DNA from: Agelas oroides
Taxonomy: Eukaryota > Porifera > Demospongiae > Agelasida > Agelasidae
NCBI GenBank assembly: GCA_949130485.1
Contig: OX422195.1
Location: 7,348,566-7,412,565, forward strand
Direction: 5' to 3'
DNA: 64,000 bases
Below are positions 60,714-64,000 of this stretch, one piece after another. Made by a program: the position numbers and the translations under genes. The notes under the pieces are model-generated. The model made no database searches and was not told where the DNA came from. It saw only the letters and a program-made list of their open reading frames with translations. How positions within the stretch are numbered: the first letter of the stretch is position 1; each line of letters opens with the position of its first letter.

Positions 60714-61245
60714 ATGGCATCCCCACCTGGGCTGTCTCCATCACAATATGAGCCTGTTGGATGCTGGAGTCATTGCAGTGCAATTGTCGATGGAAAGCAG
60801 TACACTTATGGAGGCTACTGTGGAGCAGGTGGGTCCCCAACTCTCACGGCAGTTGACATATTTGATCTTAAAACAGAATTGTGGCAGCAGACACCAACGT
60901 CGGGTGAGCCCCCTCAAGGATATTTGGGGGGATCATGTGCTGTGATTGGGGCACACCTCTTCCATTTTGGTGGTAGAGATGAGTCAGGGAGGTACTACAA
61001 CACCATCCATCAGTTTGATACGATGGTACTAAGATGGAACCCAGTAAACGCCACCAACATTCAGGAAGGTCCAGCAGCCAAGATCAGTGCTGGAATGCTA
61101 TCATACAGTCACAACCTCCTCGTGACATCTGGTGGCTATGGATATGCTCAAGATAAACATCTCCCAGGTAGAGAATATGTTCCTGATCCAGATCGTCAAG
61201 GCTATGAGTGGACAAACGAAGTGCACTGCTTCCATGTTGATTCAA
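60714..61245 (+). CDS. Coding exon 1 of a second Kelch protein (gene continues beyond the window)
   Basis: The same GAGCCATGG start after a GTGCAG acceptor, and the same donor GATTCAA|GTGAGT in phase 1, as the first copy. It encodes 177 residues with three Kelch blades: QYTYGG, HLFHFGG and LLVTSGG. The first residues (MASPPG) and the last (NEVHCFHVDSS) match the paralogue, while roughly half the interior differs, including a longer loop (GYAQDKHLPGREYVPDPDRQ). By analogy a Roc-COR-Death portion should follow downstream, beyond position 64000; that is inference. Confidence 0.85.
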
Positions 61246-61304
61246 GTGAGTTATGATAATTAATGTTTGCACAAGTACATAGCAGTTCAGTACCATACAT
61301 GTAC

Positions 61305-63690
61305 CCTAAACTTGTAATCTAAAGTGAGATTTCTCCCTTAGTTTCAGTTTTAGTGTTAGTGGGGTCCTATACATAGGACGTTGGATATAGTAAGTTTGCG
61401 TCATATCGGTACTTTGTGAAATGCTTTTCCCTTCCATTCAGTGTACGTTACAGCTAACACAGATATCAATGCATATTTTAGCATGCCTTAGACTCTAAAT
61501 TCATAATCTAAAGTCAGATTTCTCCCTTACTTTCAGTTTTAGCGTGAGTGGGGTCATATACGTAGGACGTTGGATATAGGAAGTTTGTGTTATATCAGTA
61601 TTTTGTGAAATGCTTTTCCCTTCCCATTCAGCGTACGTTACAGCTACCAAAGACATGAATGCATATTTTAGTATGCCTTAGACTCTAAAGTTGTAATCCA
61701 AAGTCACATTTCACCCTTAGCTTCAGTTTTAATATTGGTGGGGTCATATACGTAGGACGTTGGATATAGGAAGTTTACGTCATATTGGTACTTTGTGAAA
61801 TGCTTTTCCCTTCCATTCAGCGTATGTTACAGCTAACACAGATATGATTGCATATTTTAGCATGCCTTAGACTCTAAATTCATAATCTAAAGTCAGATTT
61901 CTCCCTTAGTTTCAGTTTTAGCGTGAGTGGGGTCATATACGTAGGACGTTGGATATAGGAAGTTTACGTCCCTTCCATTCAGCGTATGTTACAGCTAACA
62001 CAGATATGATTGCATATTTTAGCATGCCTTAGACTCTAAACTTGTAATCTAAAGTGAGATTTCTCCCTTAGTTTCAGTTTTAGCGTGAGTGGGGTCATAT
62101 ACGTAGGACGTTGGATATAGGAAGTTTGTGTTATATCGGTATTTTGTGAAATGCTTTTCCCTTCCCATTCAGCGTACGTTACAGCTACCAAAGACATGAA
62201 TGCATATTTTAGTATGCCTTAGACTCTAAAGTTGTAATCCAAAGTCACATTTCACCCTTAGCTTCAGTTTTAATATTGGTGGGGTCATATACGTATGACG
62301 TTGGATATAGGAAGTTTGCGTCATATCGGTACTTTGAGAAATCCTTTTCCCTTCTATTCAGCGTATGTTACAGCTACTACAGATATGAATGCACATTTTA
62401 GCACGCCATACACTCTAAATTTCTAATCTAAAGTCAGATTTCTCCCTTACTTTCAGTTTTAGCGTGAATGGGGTCATATACGTAGGACGTTGGATATAGG
62501 AAGTTTGCATCATATCGCGGAACTTTGTGAAATGCTTTTCCCTTCCATTCATCGTACGTTACAGCTACCACAGATATGAATGCATATTTTAGCATGCCTT
62601 AGACTCTAAATTTATAATCAAAAGTCAGATTTCTCCCTTAGTTTCAGTTTTAATATTAGAGTCTATGAGTTCATGATATCGGTAGTTTGTGAAAAGCTTT
62701 TCACTCCCCATTCAACCAATTTTATAGCCAACAAAAATATGAAAGCATAATTTAGCTCGCCTAATACTCTAAAATCATAATCTAAATTCTTATTTCTGCC
62801 TTACTTTCAGTTTTCGTGTTAATGGGGTCATATACGTAAGACGTTGGTTATATGAGTTCATGATATCGGTAGTTTGTGAAAAGCTTTTCACTTCCCATTC
62901 AACCAATTTTGTAGCCAACAAAGATATGAATGCATAATTTAGCTCGCCTAATACTCTAAAATCATAATCTAAATTCTTATTTCTGCCTTACTTTCAGTTT
63001 TTGTGTTAATGGGGTCATATACGTAAGACGCTTGTTATATGAGTTCATGATATCGGTAGTTTGTGAAAAGCTTTTCACTCCCCATTCAACCAATTTTTTA
63101 GCCAACAAAGATATGAATGCATAATTCAGCTCACCTAAAACTCTAAAATCATAATCTAAATTCTTATTTCTGCCTTACTTTCATTTTTCGTGTTAATGGG
63201 GTCATATACGTAAGACGTTGGTTATATGAGTTCATGGTATCGGTAGTTTGTGAAAAGCTTTTCATTCACCATTCAACCAATTTTATAGCCAAGAAAGGTA
63301 TGAATGCATAATTTAGCTTGCCTAATACTCTAAACTCATAATCTAAATTCTTATTTCTGCCTTCCTTTCAGTTTTCATGTTAATGGGGTCATATACGTAA
63401 GACGTTGGTTATATGAGTACATGATATCGGTAGTTTGTGAAAAGCTTTTCACTCCCCATTCAAACAATTTTATAGCCAACAAAGATATGAATGCATAATT
63501 CAGCTCGCCTATTACTCTTAAATCATAATCTAAATTCTTGTTTCTGCCTTACTTTCAGTTTTCGTGTTAATGGGGGCATATACGTAAGACGTTGGTTATA
63601 TGAGTACATGCATGATATCGGTAGTTTGTGAAATGCTTTTCCCTCCCCTTTCAACCAATTTTATAGCCAACAAAGATATGAATGCATAGG
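61305..63690 (+). repeat. Satellite array in intron 1 of the second gene copy
   Basis: About 13 monomers. Those at 61305-62650 are the diverged type (CATTCAGCGTACGTTACAGC), with one partial monomer near 61970. Those from 62670 are the core type with GTGAAAAGCTTTTCAC. Same orientation as in the first gene copy. No gene lies in it. Confidence 0.95.
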
Positions 63691-63699
63691 GGATGGATA

Positions 63700-63776
63700 A
63701 ACTTCGAGTTCGAGTTCGAGTTCGAGTTCGAGTTCGAGTTCGAGTTCCAGTTCGAGTTGACTCGAGTTCGAGTTGC
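63700..63776 (+). repeat. GAGTTC hexanucleotide repeat
   Basis: About ten units of GAGTTC, with one GAGTTCCAGTTC variant and one partial unit. It interrupts the satellite. From 63777 to 64000 the sequence is unassigned, with no gene seen. Confidence 0.9.
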
Positions 63777-64000
63777 TTCCACGATTTCCGGTGCGCACTG
63801 TAAGGAATAATATTGCAAGCCAGATCCGGATCGTTTTATGTCGAAGTTGTTTGGTCGGGTTTGACTTTCGAGGCTAGACAGAGAAGGGTTGCAGGTGTGC
63901 GCAGAGCCCGCTTCTGACTGAGATCCGGCAAGGACAAGTGCTAAGGGGTGTGGCTCGATGCAATTTACATGTACGCAATGAAAACCATTCTCTCAACAAT

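Larger units (their letters stand above)
52616..61303. repeat. Segmental duplication, second copy
   Basis: Repeats 1-8095 in order. It carries the same MITE (52802-53040), a shorter CT-rich block (about 55060-55850), five units of the 41-bp repeat (56170-56375), two units of the 171-bp repeat (60274-60615) and the first Kelch exon. Outside the features listed, 53041-55000 and 56400-57490 show no recognised gene. Confidence 0.95.

Overview
The window looks like nuclear DNA of a non-bilaterian animal, most likely a demosponge. It has spliced genes with GT-AG introns, a Kelch / Roc-COR / Death-domain protein, PIF-Harbinger and Ginger-type transposons, a tyrosine-recombinase element, many short inverted-repeat elements and large minisatellites. 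The taxon is inferred from this content and was not tested. There are no bacterial operons, and no rRNA or tRNA gene was recognised.

One complete host gene dominates. Ten coding exons between 7515 and 37507 on the + strand join in compatible phases into a 1265-codon frame (3798 coding bases over 30 kb). It encodes a six-blade Kelch propeller, a Roc GTPase with a COR region, a Death domain and a C-terminal CTLM that resembles a prenylation box. About 53 kb downstream, at 60714, the first coding exon of a second copy begins; the rest of that gene lies beyond the window. Some 7.5 kb of upstream DNA (1-7514 and 52616-60713) is almost identical between the copies apart from repeat-number changes and one insertion. 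The Kelch exon they lead into is strongly diverged in its interior, although its two ends and its splice donor are almost unchanged. This suggests a tandem, receptor-like gene family with a variable exon.

The introns are full of repeats. Intron 1 holds a ~10 kb satellite of ~186-bp monomers with a 13-monomer (2419-bp) higher-order repeat. Intron 3 holds the same family in inverted and then direct orientation. Intron 4 holds a ~48-copy 41-bp minisatellite. Intron 5 holds an apparently complete PIF-Harbinger transposon (28298-31472) with a spliced Myb/SANT-like gene and an intact DDE transposase. Intron 8 holds a long foldback element.

The region between the two copies (37.5-52.6 kb) carries minisatellites, many MITEs, fragments of a USP7-like deubiquitinase gene, a whole-looking Ginger-type element (43912-47352) and a broken tyrosine-recombinase element beside it. 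The last 2.7 kb is again satellite, inside intron 1 of the second gene copy, ending in a hexanucleotide repeat and unassigned sequence.
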